The notes: a model not told the origin generated them from the letters alone. A stretch of 50,942 bases of DNA from Candidatus Hodarchaeaceae archaeon (GCA_030018135.1 JASEGJ010000006.1:1-50942); one strand, 5' to 3'; counted from the stretch's first letter, positions 29,722 to 39,944 are shown. A program made the numbers and translations.

Positions 29722-29955
29722 GATTTCAGGTGCAGGGGGGAGGTCAAACCCATAGCCAAACACTACCACAGGCTCATCGGCTACTCCCGGCGCTCTGGAC
29801 GGCGCGAGTTCTGGAACTGCTGGACCGGCATTGCCGAGTACAGGTTCGATGAACTGGACGAGACCGGGCAGTGGCTGCTGGGGGTGGGCCGGGTGCTGGG
29901 AACGGGTGCAAAATCCTCGTTCGGGCTCGGCTTCTTCAGCGTTCAGCCCATGTGA
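29722..29955 (+). pseudogene. Cas6-like RAMP C-terminal relic (not in ORF track, no start codon)
   Basis: Read directly: GEVKPIAKHYHRLIGYSRRSGRREFWNCWTGIAEYRFDELDETGQWLLGVGRVLGTGAKSSFGLGFFSVQPM*; G-rich loop GTGAKSSFGLGF. Confidence 0.55.
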
Positions 29956-29984
29956 TCTCAGAAATCGTAGAGGAAGGTGGCGCT

Positions 29985-30686
29985 CTAGATTTTTCCCGCG
30001 AGCCACCTCAGGATCTGACATCCGAATTTGAGGTACAGGTTGCCCAGCTCGGTCCCGTCTACCTCTTTCCTCTCCCTCCCCCAATCCACCATCCCGCCGA
30101 CCCAGTGGGGCGAGAGGTCTGTGGTAAAGGCGAGGGTCCTACCCTTCCCATACTTTCCGACCACGAGCAACGGGTGTTCTTCCTCAGCCAGCTTCACCCC
30201 TTCGACCCTGTCCTTGCCGAGGGATTCTATCCTCCTCAGGATCAGCAGGACCTCGGCATCGGTCTTCGGCACGACCTTGTTGTACCCGCAAACGGTTGGG
30301 GCGTCCTCCCATGGCAACTCCCTCAGGATGGCGTGATCCTTTTTCTTGATTATTTTGAATCCGTTTGGGTCGTTGACCCTGTCGTCCCGGGGCAAGCATT
30401 TCACCGGCAGTACCTCTTCGACGGGCGTTTTTCCCCAATTCCCGTTGGAGCCCGTGAAGGACCACCATCCGCCTATCATCCCCAGGCCCTTGCCCTTCTC
30501 CACGTACTTTTTCAGGAGTTCCATTTTCTCCTTGCTCAGCTCTTTGGCTGGGGCGTCGCTTATCACGACGACATCGTAATCCTCAAGCTTCGAGGGCATC
30601 TCCCCGAGCTTGCCCGGGGGCAGGCGGAGGAAATCGAACCCGCAGTTCTTCGTCACGGCTATCAGATATCTCGCGTACTGCTCCAA
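29985..30686 (-). CDS. GATase1-like / ThuA-like protein
   Basis: YDVVVISDAPAKELSKEKMELLKKYVEKGKGLGMIGGWWSFTG ... KYGKGRTLAFTTDLSPHW. Confidence 0.65.
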   Translation of the reverse strand: MEQYARYLIAVTKNCGFDFLRLPPGKLGEMPSKLEDYDVVVISDAPAKELSKEKMELLKKYVEKGKGLGMIGGWWSFTGSNGNWGKTPVEEVLPVKCLPRDDRVNDPNGFKIIKKKDHAILRELPWEDAPTVCGYNKVVPKTDAEVLLILRRIESLGKDRVEGVKLAEEEHPLLVVGKYGKGRTLAFTTDLSPHWVGGMVDWGRERKEVDGTELGNLYLKFGCQILRWLAGKI

Positions 30687-30844
30687 TTCACCAAGTATCC
30701 GCTCGCATGGTTTAAGATACGGCGTCTAAATTTAAAGCTTTGTGTTACAACTACGACGAATTTTGCACGCCCGTAGAAAAAACCACGACGCATATACGTC
30801 ATTCGCGCGTTCGCCGGCCGTAGGTGCTGCTTTAAAAAGCTAAG

Positions 30845-32626
30845 CTAAAATTCAAGCAAGCCCAATTGCCTCAGCTTTTCCTCGGTCGGCACACCGCTGG
30901 AGTCCCAGCCCCTAGAGGCGTAGTAGCTCGGCAGCATGCTCGCTACCATGGACCTGCGCCCCCTGGATGGGCCCTCGGGCATGGGCTCCTCCGCCAGCCG
31001 CTTGGGCAGCACATCGTCCTTCGCCCCGAGGCCCTCGCGGATGTTGTACAGTCGCTCCAAGTTCCATATTCGCTCGCCCACGGTCATGATATCCTCGTCG
31101 GTGAACTCGATGCCGGTCGCGGCCGTAAGCAACTTCGCGTACTGCACGGCCCCAAGCGCGAAGGTCGTGAACCTGCAGAGCACGAGCGAGTCGACGGCCG
31201 CTGATAGGTCCTGAAGTATTATCGTCATCTCCGCCTTGTCGCTGGCCGAGAAGCGCTCCATCAACTTCGGCGCGCCGAGTATTTCGGGCGCGATCATGTA
31301 CGCTCGAAGGTGACAGCCCCCTCTATTGCTCGTGGCGTACGCCAAACCCTGTCCCTGGGCGCCCCTCGGGTCGTAAGCTGGCAGCTCCAAGCCCTTGACG
31401 GACATGGAAAGCTCTGGGAGCCCGCGCCCCCCCGCGAGCCTAGCTGACCCCTCCGCCAGCTCATCGCCGATCCCCTCGCGCACCCCAGTAGCCCTCGTCA
31501 GATCCACGATTGCCCTGGCATCGCCGAATTTAGGTCCGTCCAGCTTCCCCCTCTCGCCCAGCTCCATCGCGCAGCCTATGGTGCTGCCCATCGAGATCGT
31601 GTCCAATCCGAGGTCGTTGCACAGGAGGTTTGCCTCGGCTATGGCGGCGAGGTCATCGACGCCGCACTGCGCGCCGAATGCCCAGATCGTCCCGTACTCT
31701 GGCCCCTCCCCCTCGACATCTCCGACCTTCGTCACCCTGCCGCAGGCGATCGGGCACCCGAAGCATCCCCTATTTCTCACCAAGGTGGTCTCGGCTATCG
31801 TCTCGCCGCTCGTCTTGTCCGCCGTCGGAAAAACACCCGCCCGGAAGTTGCGCGTCGGGTAGATGCCGTGCTCGTTGATTATGTTCACAAGCACGGCGGT
31901 GCCGCAGGTGGGCAGGGCTGTGCCGGTGATGGGGTCCTCCCTCAGCAGCTTTTGGCACTCCCTCACGCAAACGTCGAACGATCCCTCGTCGGCTATCTTT
32001 GGTCGACCGCTGCCCCGGACGGCTATCGCCTTCAAGAGCTTGCTGCCCATCACAGCGCCGACGCCGCCTCGACCAGCGGCTCGATGCTTGTCGTTGACGA
32101 TGGCCGCGATCCTGACGAGCCTTTCCCCCGCGGGGCCTATGCACGCCACCCTAGCCCTGCTGTTGCCCACCTGCCTGCAGATGGCATCCGTGGTGGCGTG
32201 CGTCCCCATGCCCCAAATGTCCGAGGCATCCCTCAGCTCGGCCTCCCCATCGTGCACCCATAGGTAAACCGGCTCCCTCGCCTGTCCCTTGATCACGATG
32301 GCATCCACGCCCGCGAATTTGAGTTCCGCCCCCCAATTGCCTCCTGAGTTTGCATCGAATATCGTGCCCGTCAAGGGCGATTTGGTCACCACGCAATGGC
32401 GCCCGGAGGTCGGTGCCAAGGTGCCGGTCAGCGGCCCCGTCGCGAACACCAATAAGTTATCCGGATCGAATGGCCCTACATCGTGCCTGACCCTATCGTA
32501 GAGAAGCCTCACCCCGAGCCCACGGCCCCCTATCAGATCTCGCGCGAGTTCCTCGTCCAGCCCCACCTCTGTTATCCTCTCCCCAGACAAGTCGACCTCC
32601 AAGATCTTGCCGGCCCAGCCGTACAT
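30845..32626 (-). CDS. Aldehyde:ferredoxin oxidoreductase family tungstoenzyme (copy 3)
   Basis: MYGWAGKILEVDLSGERITEV; GGNWGAELKFAGVDAIVIKG; CFGCPIACGR. Confidence 0.93.
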   Translation of the reverse strand: MYGWAGKILEVDLSGERITEVGLDEELARDLIGGRGLGVRLLYDRVRHDVGPFDPDNLLVFATGPLTGTLAPTSGRHCVVTKSPLTGTIFDANSGGNWGAELKFAGVDAIVIKGQAREPVYLWVHDGEAELRDASDIWGMGTHATTDAICRQVGNSRARVACIGPAGERLVRIAAIVNDKHRAAGRGGVGAVMGSKLLKAIAVRGSGRPKIADEGSFDVCVRECQKLLREDPITGTALPTCGTAVLVNIINEHGIYPTRNFRAGVFPTADKTSGETIAETTLVRNRGCFGCPIACGRVTKVGDVEGEGPEYGTIWAFGAQCGVDDLAAIAEANLLCNDLGLDTISMGSTIGCAMELGERGKLDGPKFGDARAIVDLTRATGVREGIGDELAEGSARLAGGRGLPELSMSVKGLELPAYDPRGAQGQGLAYATSNRGGCHLRAYMIAPEILGAPKLMERFSASDKAEMTIILQDLSAAVDSLVLCRFTTFALGAVQYAKLLTAATGIEFTDEDIMTVGERIWNLERLYNIREGLGAKDDVLPKRLAEEPMPEGPSRGRRSMVASMLPSYYASRGWDSSGVPTEEKLRQLGLLEF

Positions 32627-32637
32627 CTCCGCTCGCC

Positions 32638-33516
32638 TCAGATGAGGCCCGCTTTCTTCATTCCCTTTCGCAGCAATACCCGCTCCACGCCCGTGAGGGG
32701 TCCGAGGGGCATGCGGGTCCGCCCGCTCGGCCTGCCCATGAGCGTTTGGACGAGCTTCTGCCCGTAGGGGTATGGCACCTTGCGGAGCTCGTTTTTCAGC
32801 CTGATCAAATTGAGCTGGATCTGCCTGCAGCGCCCGTAGTCCTTTTTGAGGAAGGAGTTGTACATCTCGAGCACCATCTGGGGCAGGCATGCTGCCAACG
32901 CGGCGATGCAGCCGGAGGCGCCAACGCAAAGCGCTGGGAAGATGAGCTCGTCGTCGCCGCACGCGAAGCTGATGCGGTCGCCCGCCCTCTCGATCAGCTC
33001 CTGAAAGTAGATCAAGTCGCCGCTCGTGTTCAGCCCGCGGATGTTCGGGTGGAAGGCCAGCACATCGACGAGGGTGGGGTCGAGCTTCACGCCCGTGTAT
33101 TCTGGCAGGTTGTTGATTATCACCGGGATGTCAATTGAGTCAGCCAATGTCTCGTAGTGCATTCGCAGGCCGCGCGGATGCTGGGGGAAGAACCAAGGCG
33201 TCAGCGCCATCGCCGCAGCCGCCCCAACGTCCTCGGCAAACCTAGCCAGCTCGACGGCATCCTTGGTTCTGGCGCAGCCGACCTCCGCGATCACGGGCAC
33301 CCCCTTCGACTCCTCGACGGTTATCCGGATCACGCGCTTCCTCTCCTCATCGCCCATCAGGGCCATCTCGCCCGGGGTCGAGCAAGCCACCAGCCCGTGG
33401 ACGCCGGCCTCGACGAGGTATTGGATGTCCTTGCGCAGGGCCTCCTCGTCGATGGACTCGTCCTCCTTAAACGGCGTCGTGAACGCCACGTTGACCCCCT
33501 TCAGCTCGAACGCCAA
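32638..33516 (-). CDS. DHDPS/NAL (DapA) superfamily protein with substituted catalytic residues
   Basis: VAFTTPFKEDESIDEEALRKDIQYLVEAGVHGLVACSTPGEMALM; INNLPEYTG; NIRGLNTSGD; TTG start at 33516 inferred. Confidence 0.85.
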   Translation of the reverse strand: MAFELKGVNVAFTTPFKEDESIDEEALRKDIQYLVEAGVHGLVACSTPGEMALMGDEERKRVIRITVEESKGVPVIAEVGCARTKDAVELARFAEDVGAAAAMALTPWFFPQHPRGLRMHYETLADSIDIPVIINNLPEYTGVKLDPTLVDVLAFHPNIRGLNTSGDLIYFQELIERAGDRISFACGDDELIFPALCVGASGCIAALAACLPQMVLEMYNSFLKKDYGRCRQIQLNLIRLKNELRKVPYPYGQKLVQTLMGRPSGRTRMPLGPLTGVERVLLRKGMKKAGLI

Positions 33517-33648
33517 GTGAAACACCTCCAGCGTAGGGTTGACAATCGTGAGCTTATACTTTTCGGGCTTCCCCCCTAAACCCCTCGTGAGTCTGTTTTC
33601 CAATGTCCGGCGCGACGCAGGCAAACGATAAAATTCCGCCGCGCTTCA

Positions 33649-35064
33649 TTGTCCATAGTGGTGACGATGGAAATCGCAGGTTATGCGGTGGAGCTAGCCA
33701 CGAAGCTCGGCGCCTCCTATGCGGACGCACGGCTCGAGCGCGTGCGCAGGGAGGCGGTCCTGGTAAAGGACGGCGCCCTGGAGAGGGTCAGGTCGGAGGA
33801 GGAGCACGGCGTCGGAATCCGCGCACTCGCTGGCGCGTGGGGCTTCGCCTCGACGAGCGAGCTGACAAAATCCGCGGTTGAGGGTGCTGTGGGGGCGGCG
33901 ATCGGCATGGCGAGAGCCGCGAAGCGTGGCCGGGAGACGAAGCTTGCCGGAGTCGAGCCAGCGACTGCAGTTTCGCACGCCGCGCGGAAAATTGACCCGT
34001 TCAAGGTGGAGCTCAATGAGAAGATCGAACTATGCCTCGAGGCCGACGAGGGGGCGCGCGCGGATGAAAATATCAAGCGAACCTCCGCCGCGATTGCATG
34101 CGAACAGGTCAGGAGGGTGTTCATCAGCAGCGAGGGGGCGCACATCGAGACGGATTGCGTCCTGACGTACGCGGAGGTTTTTGCGCTCGCGAAGCGCGGC
34201 GGGGTTACCGAGTACATGGAGGATATCGCGGGTGGGGCCGGGGGCTTCGAGGTCGTGCGGGCCTTCGACATGCCGGCCCGCGCAGGGGAAGTCGGCAGGA
34301 AGGCATCGGCGCTGGCGGCGGCCAAGACGCTGCCTAGGCGAAAGCTGAGGGTGGTGCTCGATCCGGATTTCGTCGCCCTCCTCGCCCACGAACTCGTCGG
34401 CCACCCGAGCGAGGCCGACCGCGTCCTCGGGCGGGAGGCGGCCTGGGCCGGCAAGGCGTGGTGGGCCGGGAAGCTAGGCGAGCGGGTGGCTTCGAAGCTC
34501 CTCAACGTGGTCGACGACCCCCTGGTGCCGGGCGCCCTCGGGTTTTACGAGTACGACGATGAGGGCGTGCCGGCGAGGCGCAAGCAACTGATCCGAGAGG
34601 GCATGTTGCTCGAGCACATGCACAGCCGCGAGACCGCGGTCGAGTTCGGCGTCGAGCCCAATGGGAACATGCGCGCCCAGGGCTTCAGGTACCTCCCGCT
34701 CATCCGAATGAGCAACACCTTCATCGAGCCCGGCGAGTTCGAGCGCGAGGAGCTGTTCGATGTGCCTCGCGGCGTCTACCTGAGGGGCGCGAAGATACCA
34801 AGCATAGACTCGCGGCGCTACAACTTTCAGATCAGCGCTAAGGAGGCCTTCCTAATCGAGCGGGGCGAGCTCGTGGGGCCCTTCCGCGATGTGTCGCTCG
34901 CGGGGGTCGCACCAGAGTTTTTCGCCAGCATCGACGCGGTGGCGAGCGATTTTGAGATGCGGCCGATACCCAACTGCGGAAAGGGCGACCCCATGCAGAC
35001 GTTGCACGTCGGCAACGGCGGGCCGCACCTCCGCGGAAAGGCGCTGGTGGTGGGGGGGAGGTGA
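33649..35064 (+). CDS. tldD: TldD-like metallopeptidase family protein
   Basis: HELVGHPSEADRV (HExxxH-like); YEYDDEGVPARRKQLIREGMLLEHMHSRETA. Confidence 0.9.
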   Translation: MSIVVTMEIAGYAVELATKLGASYADARLERVRREAVLVKDGALERVRSEEEHGVGIRALAGAWGFASTSELTKSAVEGAVGAAIGMARAAKRGRETKLAGVEPATAVSHAARKIDPFKVELNEKIELCLEADEGARADENIKRTSAAIACEQVRRVFISSEGAHIETDCVLTYAEVFALAKRGGVTEYMEDIAGGAGGFEVVRAFDMPARAGEVGRKASALAAAKTLPRRKLRVVLDPDFVALLAHELVGHPSEADRVLGREAAWAGKAWWAGKLGERVASKLLNVVDDPLVPGALGFYEYDDEGVPARRKQLIREGMLLEHMHSRETAVEFGVEPNGNMRAQGFRYLPLIRMSNTFIEPGEFEREELFDVPRGVYLRGAKIPSIDSRRYNFQISAKEAFLIERGELVGPFRDVSLAGVAPEFFASIDAVASDFEMRPIPNCGKGDPMQTLHVGNGGPHLRGKALVVGGR

Positions 35065-36417
35065 ATGCTGGAAACCGCGCAAAAAGCGCTCAAGGCCATG
35101 CGGAGGGAAGGCGCAGGGCAGGCTGAAGCATTCGTGGCGGAAAACTCGGTGTTGACCGTGAGGATAGCCTCTAACCGAATTATCGAAACGAAATTCGTGC
35201 GCGACGAGGGCATGGGGCTCCGCGCGGCGGTCGGGCAGAGGGTTGGGTTCGCGTGTGCAAACGAGTTCACCCCCGAGCTGGCCAAGCGCGCGGTCTCGAT
35301 CGCGCGCGCGCGTCCCCCCAATCCTGACTTCAACGGGTTTCCGACGCCAACCAAGCCCAAGCGCGTGAGGGGCATCTACGACTCCGCCCTAGCATCGCTA
35401 CCGCCCGAGCGGGCGGCGGAGATCGCTGAGTCGATGCTCGTGTCGGCCTTGTGCTTCGACGACCGCGTGGCCGAGGTGTCGGGGGCCCTCAACGTCGTGG
35501 TCGAGCGCTGCGCGATCGCAAATTCGAACGGCGTAATCATCGCGGATCGGGCGACGCGAATGCTCGGACACCTGACGGTCGAGGCCCGCGACCTCGGGCG
35601 CTCCGAGGGCGCAGCTTGGCTCGGCAGCACGAATTTGCGCGATTTCGACCCCAGCGCCGTGGGCAGGAGGGCGGCCGAGCTGGCGGTGGGCTCACTGAAC
35701 CCTAAGAAGGTCAAGCCCGGCAATTACGATGTCATCCTGGAGCCAGCCGCTACGGCGGAGCTGCTCTACCATGTGCTAGGCTACGCCGTCAACGGGCGCG
35801 ACGTCCACGACGGGATCTCATATTTTGCGGACCACCTCGGCAAAGACATCGCCGCGGAGGAATTGAGCATTTGCGACTGGGGTAACATGTCAAATGGCCA
35901 ATGTTCAAAGACCTTCGACGACGAGGGGGTGCCGACCCAGCGAACGTCCTTAATCGAGCGCGGCAGGCTCGTCGGCTTCGTGTACGACCGCTACTACGCC
36001 GGAAAAGCCGGGATGCGAAGCACGGGCAACGGGCTCCGCCTCGCGGACATGCCCGGCCGTTGTTACGGGGTCGAGCCGAGCCCGTGCATAACCAATTTGG
36101 TGCTCTCGCCGGGCGACTTCAAGCGCGAGGAGCTGATCGCGGACACAAAGCGGGGCCTGCTTCTCTCGCGGATTTGGTACACCTACCCGATAACGCCCCA
36201 GATCGGCGATTTCTCCACCACTTCCAGGTGCGGCTTCCTCGTTCGCGGCGGCGAGCTTGTGGGCGCCGCCGGGCAGGTGCGCATTCACGAGAACATGCCG
36301 CGCATCCTAAGGAGGGTCACCGGAATAGCGGACGATGTCGAGCAGGTGATGCCGTGGGGAGCGGTCGCAGCGATCTGTGCGCCGAGCTTGCGTTTAAGCG
36401 GCGTCCGCGTTGAGTAA
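35065..36417 (+). CDS. tldE: TldE/PmbA-like protein
   Basis: FDDEGVPTQRTSLIERGRLVGFVYDRYYAGK; directly follows tldD. Confidence 0.88.
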   Translation: MLETAQKALKAMRREGAGQAEAFVAENSVLTVRIASNRIIETKFVRDEGMGLRAAVGQRVGFACANEFTPELAKRAVSIARARPPNPDFNGFPTPTKPKRVRGIYDSALASLPPERAAEIAESMLVSALCFDDRVAEVSGALNVVVERCAIANSNGVIIADRATRMLGHLTVEARDLGRSEGAAWLGSTNLRDFDPSAVGRRAAELAVGSLNPKKVKPGNYDVILEPAATAELLYHVLGYAVNGRDVHDGISYFADHLGKDIAAEELSICDWGNMSNGQCSKTFDDEGVPTQRTSLIERGRLVGFVYDRYYAGKAGMRSTGNGLRLADMPGRCYGVEPSPCITNLVLSPGDFKREELIADTKRGLLLSRIWYTYPITPQIGDFSTTSRCGFLVRGGELVGAAGQVRIHENMPRILRRVTGIADDVEQVMPWGAVAAICAPSLRLSGVRVE

Positions 36418-36464
36418 AATTCGGCGCCGCACCCTCAGGGGCGGGAATTTAGTGTCGACCGCAA

Positions 36465-37673
36465 CTAGGCTCCGAATTTCCTGCCCTTGCCCATGAGGTC
36501 GGCGAGCGTGGGCAGCAGGTCCTTGCCGCGAATCCGCCCCAGGCCGCCCCTCGCGCAGGAGCGCTCATCGTACGCCCTGACATCGTCCGCGCGCACGCCG
36601 GGCCCAGCGATGAGCACCGGCACGGGGTCGCCGGTATGCTCGCGCACGCCGACGGGCGTGGTGTGGTCGACCGCTATGGTGATGAAATCGGCCGCGCCGA
36701 CGAGGGAACCGAGCATGTCGTCGACGCGCTCGATGAACTGCACCTTGGCGGCAGCGTTTCCGTCGTGGCTTGCCTCGTCGAAGCCCTTCACGTGCAGCAG
36801 TGCCAGCTCGTTGCTTTCGAGCGCCCTCAGGGTCGCGTCGCACTTCGCGTTCAGGTTCGTGTCCAGGCCACCGGTCGCGCCCGGCACATCGACGATCGTC
36901 ATGCCCGCCATTCGGCACACGCCCTTGACGAGGGCAGCCGCTGCGATGCAGGCGCCCCTGAGCTTGAACCTCTCGTGAAGCGGCTCCAGGTGGGGTATCA
37001 CCCCCGCCCCGCGCAGCAGCAGGTAGTTCGCGGGGAGCATCCCCCCTTTCGCGCGCTCCAAGTTTGCGGGGTGAGCCTTGAGCACCTGGTGCGCCCTTCG
37101 CGATAACTCGTTCAGCAGCCGCGCCGTTTTCGCGGCCTCGCGCGATAGCGGCTTGATCTGCAAAACTTTGGAGCCGAGTTCGTGGGGATCAGAGTCGGTC
37201 ACCTCGTGCGACAAACCCCTGCCGCGCAAAACTAGCGCCGCCCTATGCCCGACCGTGCTCTTGAAGATGACACGCACGCCCGGCAGCTTTATCCGCCCGA
37301 TCGCGGCCGCGAGTTGACCGGTGTCTTGGATGCGCCCGGCCCGCCTGTCCTTGACGATGAGTTTGTCGTCCACCGTGGCGAAGTTCGCCCGGAGGGCGAT
37401 GTCGCCCGCGCGGAGGTCGATGCCCGCCCCGGCGGCCTCGAACGGTCCCCGCCCCGTGTAGACCTCTTGCGGGTCGTAGCCCAGCAGCGCGAGGTGGGCT
37501 GTGTCGCTCCCCGGGGGCACGCCGGGTGCGATGGTGTCCATCAGCCCGCAGATCCCCCGCCTCGCGAGCTCGTCCATGTTCGGCTTCTTCGCGAGTTCGA
37601 GGGGCGTTCGGTTGCCCAGCTCCGGCATCGGGCGATCGGCCATGCCGTCGCAGATCAGCATGATCGTCTTCAA
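36465..37673 (-). CDS. apgM: Archaeal 2,3-bisphosphoglycerate-independent phosphoglycerate mutase
   Basis: MLICDGMADRPMPELGNRTPLELAKKPNMDELA; PPGSDTAHLALLGYDPQEVYTGRGPFEAAGAGI; ITIAVDHTTPVGVREHTGDPVPVLI. Confidence 0.95.
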   Translation of the reverse strand: MKTIMLICDGMADRPMPELGNRTPLELAKKPNMDELARRGICGLMDTIAPGVPPGSDTAHLALLGYDPQEVYTGRGPFEAAGAGIDLRAGDIALRANFATVDDKLIVKDRRAGRIQDTGQLAAAIGRIKLPGVRVIFKSTVGHRAALVLRGRGLSHEVTDSDPHELGSKVLQIKPLSREAAKTARLLNELSRRAHQVLKAHPANLERAKGGMLPANYLLLRGAGVIPHLEPLHERFKLRGACIAAAALVKGVCRMAGMTIVDVPGATGGLDTNLNAKCDATLRALESNELALLHVKGFDEASHDGNAAAKVQFIERVDDMLGSLVGAADFITIAVDHTTPVGVREHTGDPVPVLIAGPGVRADDVRAYDERSCARGGLGRIRGKDLLPTLADLMGKGRKFGA

Positions 37674-37828
37674 CGGTTCATCCCCCTATCGTGGATGTCG
37701 CGCGCTTAAGAAAAGTTTTTTGCCGTCGGGGGAACCTGGAAATAAACCGGCAACTTTGCCGATCGACCTTCCTCAAATGGACGAAGGGACACAAATGTTG
37801 AAAGGGCAAGAAGGCCAATATTTAAATT

Positions 37829-37922
37829 GGGCCCGTGGCTCAGCTTGGATGGAGCGTCCGGCTTCGGCCCTCGTTTAAGGGAAGAAACCGGAAGGTCGGG
37901 GGTTCGAATCCCTCCGGGCCCG
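37829..37922 (+). tRNA. tRNA-Arg(TCG) with 19-nt intron at 37/38 (37868-37886)
   Basis: GGGCCCG/CGGGCCC acceptor; loop CTTCGGA after removing CCCTCGTTTAAGGGAAGAA; BHB: CTTC/GAAG with 3-nt bulges GGC and AAA. Confidence 0.9.
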
Positions 37923-38087
37923 TCATTTCTTAGAAGATTAGAAGGGTTGGAACAAAAGTAGGGAAAAATCCTTTAGAAAAGGGAAAAGAGATATGTAGCT
38001 AAACAGGAGATATTTTTCTATAAGAAAAAATAAATATGACCGCATCACGTTTTGCGGCCATGTTTGGCTTATCTCCAACGCTCAATC

Positions 38088-39944
38088 CTATGCCGGAAAC
38101 TCGTACATGCAGAACTTCTTTCCGCCGCTTGGATAGCTTGCACTCATGCCCTGCCAGTAGTAGATGTGCCCGGCTGCGAAGCCCAGCCTACCGCCATTGT
38201 AGTCCGTTATCGGGTAGGGGATGCTCGCCAGCTTCTCCCAAGTGTTTGTGGAGATGACGTAGCGGTAGAAATTATCGCCGGGATCTTCCCAACAGCTTCC
38301 ACCGCCCAAGGCATAGATGTAGTCGGCTTGCGTAGAGAGCCAATTCCCCGCCCAGAGCAGCGAACCGCCGTCGCCCACACCACCCGCCTCCGGTATGTTT
38401 TCCATCGTCGCCCAGCTATTATTGACGATATCGTAGCGCCAGAAGTCCCGGAGTGGGGTCGTTTCAAGATACTCACCCCGCAGTGCGTAAAGGTAGGTGC
38501 CGCCGGTCCAGACGAGCGAGCAGCCGTCATCAGTGCCTGCAGGTGGCGAGGCCCTCGTCTCCCAAAGGCCGTTCGATGGGTTATAGCGGGCAAAAACCGT
38601 GCCGTGCGAGCTACTCCCCACAATCGAGTAAACGTAGCCATCGTATCCTGACCAAGTTATAGCGTTTCCTGCACCCTGTGGTCCGGGTGTATTCGCCAAC
38701 TGCGTCCAGCTGTCAGTCGAAATTGTGTACCGGTAGAATAGGCGTCGATCCGCATCCTCATATCGGGCACCGCAGAGCGCATAGATGTAGTCACTGTTAT
38801 CCCAAGCGATAGCTGTCCCGTTCCTGAATGCCCCCGTCGGAAGTCCAGTAACGCTTAAGTTCCCCCAAGTGTTCGTGCCGGGATTGTAGCGCCAGAATTG
38901 AGGCGTGGAAGTGGCGTAGAGGCACTTGGCAATGTAGACATAGCTCCCATCGCCGCATACCGACTCGCCATAGCCGCCCACGTCAGGAGTATCCGCCTTT
39001 TCGACCCAACTGCCGAGGTTTGATGGCGCCACCACCAGCGTCACGCTTACCGTCTGTGGATTGTTCGTCGCGTTCAGGTCCGAAACCGTGATCATAGCAT
39101 AGTACGTCCCCGCCACGAGCCCAGTGATATCTACGCTCACCGTCATCGGCTGGGAAGCTCCGCCTGCTAAGCTTCCAGACGTCGGACTCTCCGAGAGCCA
39201 TGTAGCATCGTCCGTTGCAGTCCAGTTGAGCGTACTCCCAGCTGGTCCGGTGTTTGAAACAGTCACGGTCTGCGACGGTGGATTGGCTCCTCCCTGCACC
39301 GCATTGAAAGTTAGGCTCGTCGGAGAAAGCCCTATCGTAGGCGACGGCGGAGGAGTCACAACTAGCTTTACCTCGTCGAACCACGCGAGGGCTTGAGCTG
39401 TTTTATTGTTGCCAGTCTTGTAAACGAAGCGAAGCCTGATCTTGTACGCGCCGGTTTCGTTGAAGGAGGACGAAACGTCCTTGTTGGAGACCGCGTACCA
39501 AGTATTGTAAGCCGGAGGTGCCCCAAGCTGGCTGTCCAGGTCTGCAGTAACCCCGCTCGGTTTCACTATCGTTACATAAATATCCCTTTGGGCTGGAGCC
39601 ACCGCAGCATAGCCCTTCTTCCAGGCGTAAGAAAGAGTAACGGTTGAGTTCGCTTGAATGATCGTTGAAATGGTCTGCTCCCAATAACCTTGACCTGCCT
39701 TGTTCCTACCCACTTCGCTGCTTATCTTCGCGCATCCGCCATTAGCATAGCCAGCTGAGTCCCAGGAGCCCGTTGGCGCCCCAGCAACTGTTACGAAGGT
39801 CCAGCCTGTGGTGTTGCTCACGAAACTGCCGTTAGTTATGACATCGGTCTGTGCAGCCACAGCTGAGATTGTTGCCATCAAGACTAGGGTCACTATTAGA
39901 ATAGAGGTCGTTGGAGATTTACCCCTTTGGTTCAATCCCTTCAT
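38088..39944 (-). CDS. Secreted Kelch-repeat protein with BACON-like domain
   Basis: N-terminal signal-like TSILIVTLVLMATISAVAAQ; LTFNAVQGGANPPSQTVTVSNTG ... TWLSESPTSGSL; repeated kelch-type W/Y-GG motifs. Confidence 0.8.
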   Translation of the reverse strand: MKGLNQRGKSPTTSILIVTLVLMATISAVAAQTDVITNGSFVSNTTGWTFVTVAGAPTGSWDSAGYANGGCAKISSEVGRNKAGQGYWEQTISTIIQANSTVTLSYAWKKGYAAVAPAQRDIYVTIVKPSGVTADLDSQLGAPPAYNTWYAVSNKDVSSSFNETGAYKIRLRFVYKTGNNKTAQALAWFDEVKLVVTPPPSPTIGLSPTSLTFNAVQGGANPPSQTVTVSNTGPAGSTLNWTATDDATWLSESPTSGSLAGGASQPMTVSVDITGLVAGTYYAMITVSDLNATNNPQTVSVTLVVAPSNLGSWVEKADTPDVGGYGESVCGDGSYVYIAKCLYATSTPQFWRYNPGTNTWGNLSVTGLPTGAFRNGTAIAWDNSDYIYALCGARYEDADRRLFYRYTISTDSWTQLANTPGPQGAGNAITWSGYDGYVYSIVGSSSHGTVFARYNPSNGLWETRASPPAGTDDGCSLVWTGGTYLYALRGEYLETTPLRDFWRYDIVNNSWATMENIPEAGGVGDGGSLLWAGNWLSTQADYIYALGGGSCWEDPGDNFYRYVISTNTWEKLASIPYPITDYNGGRLGFAAGHIYYWQGMSASYPSGGKKFCMYEFPA

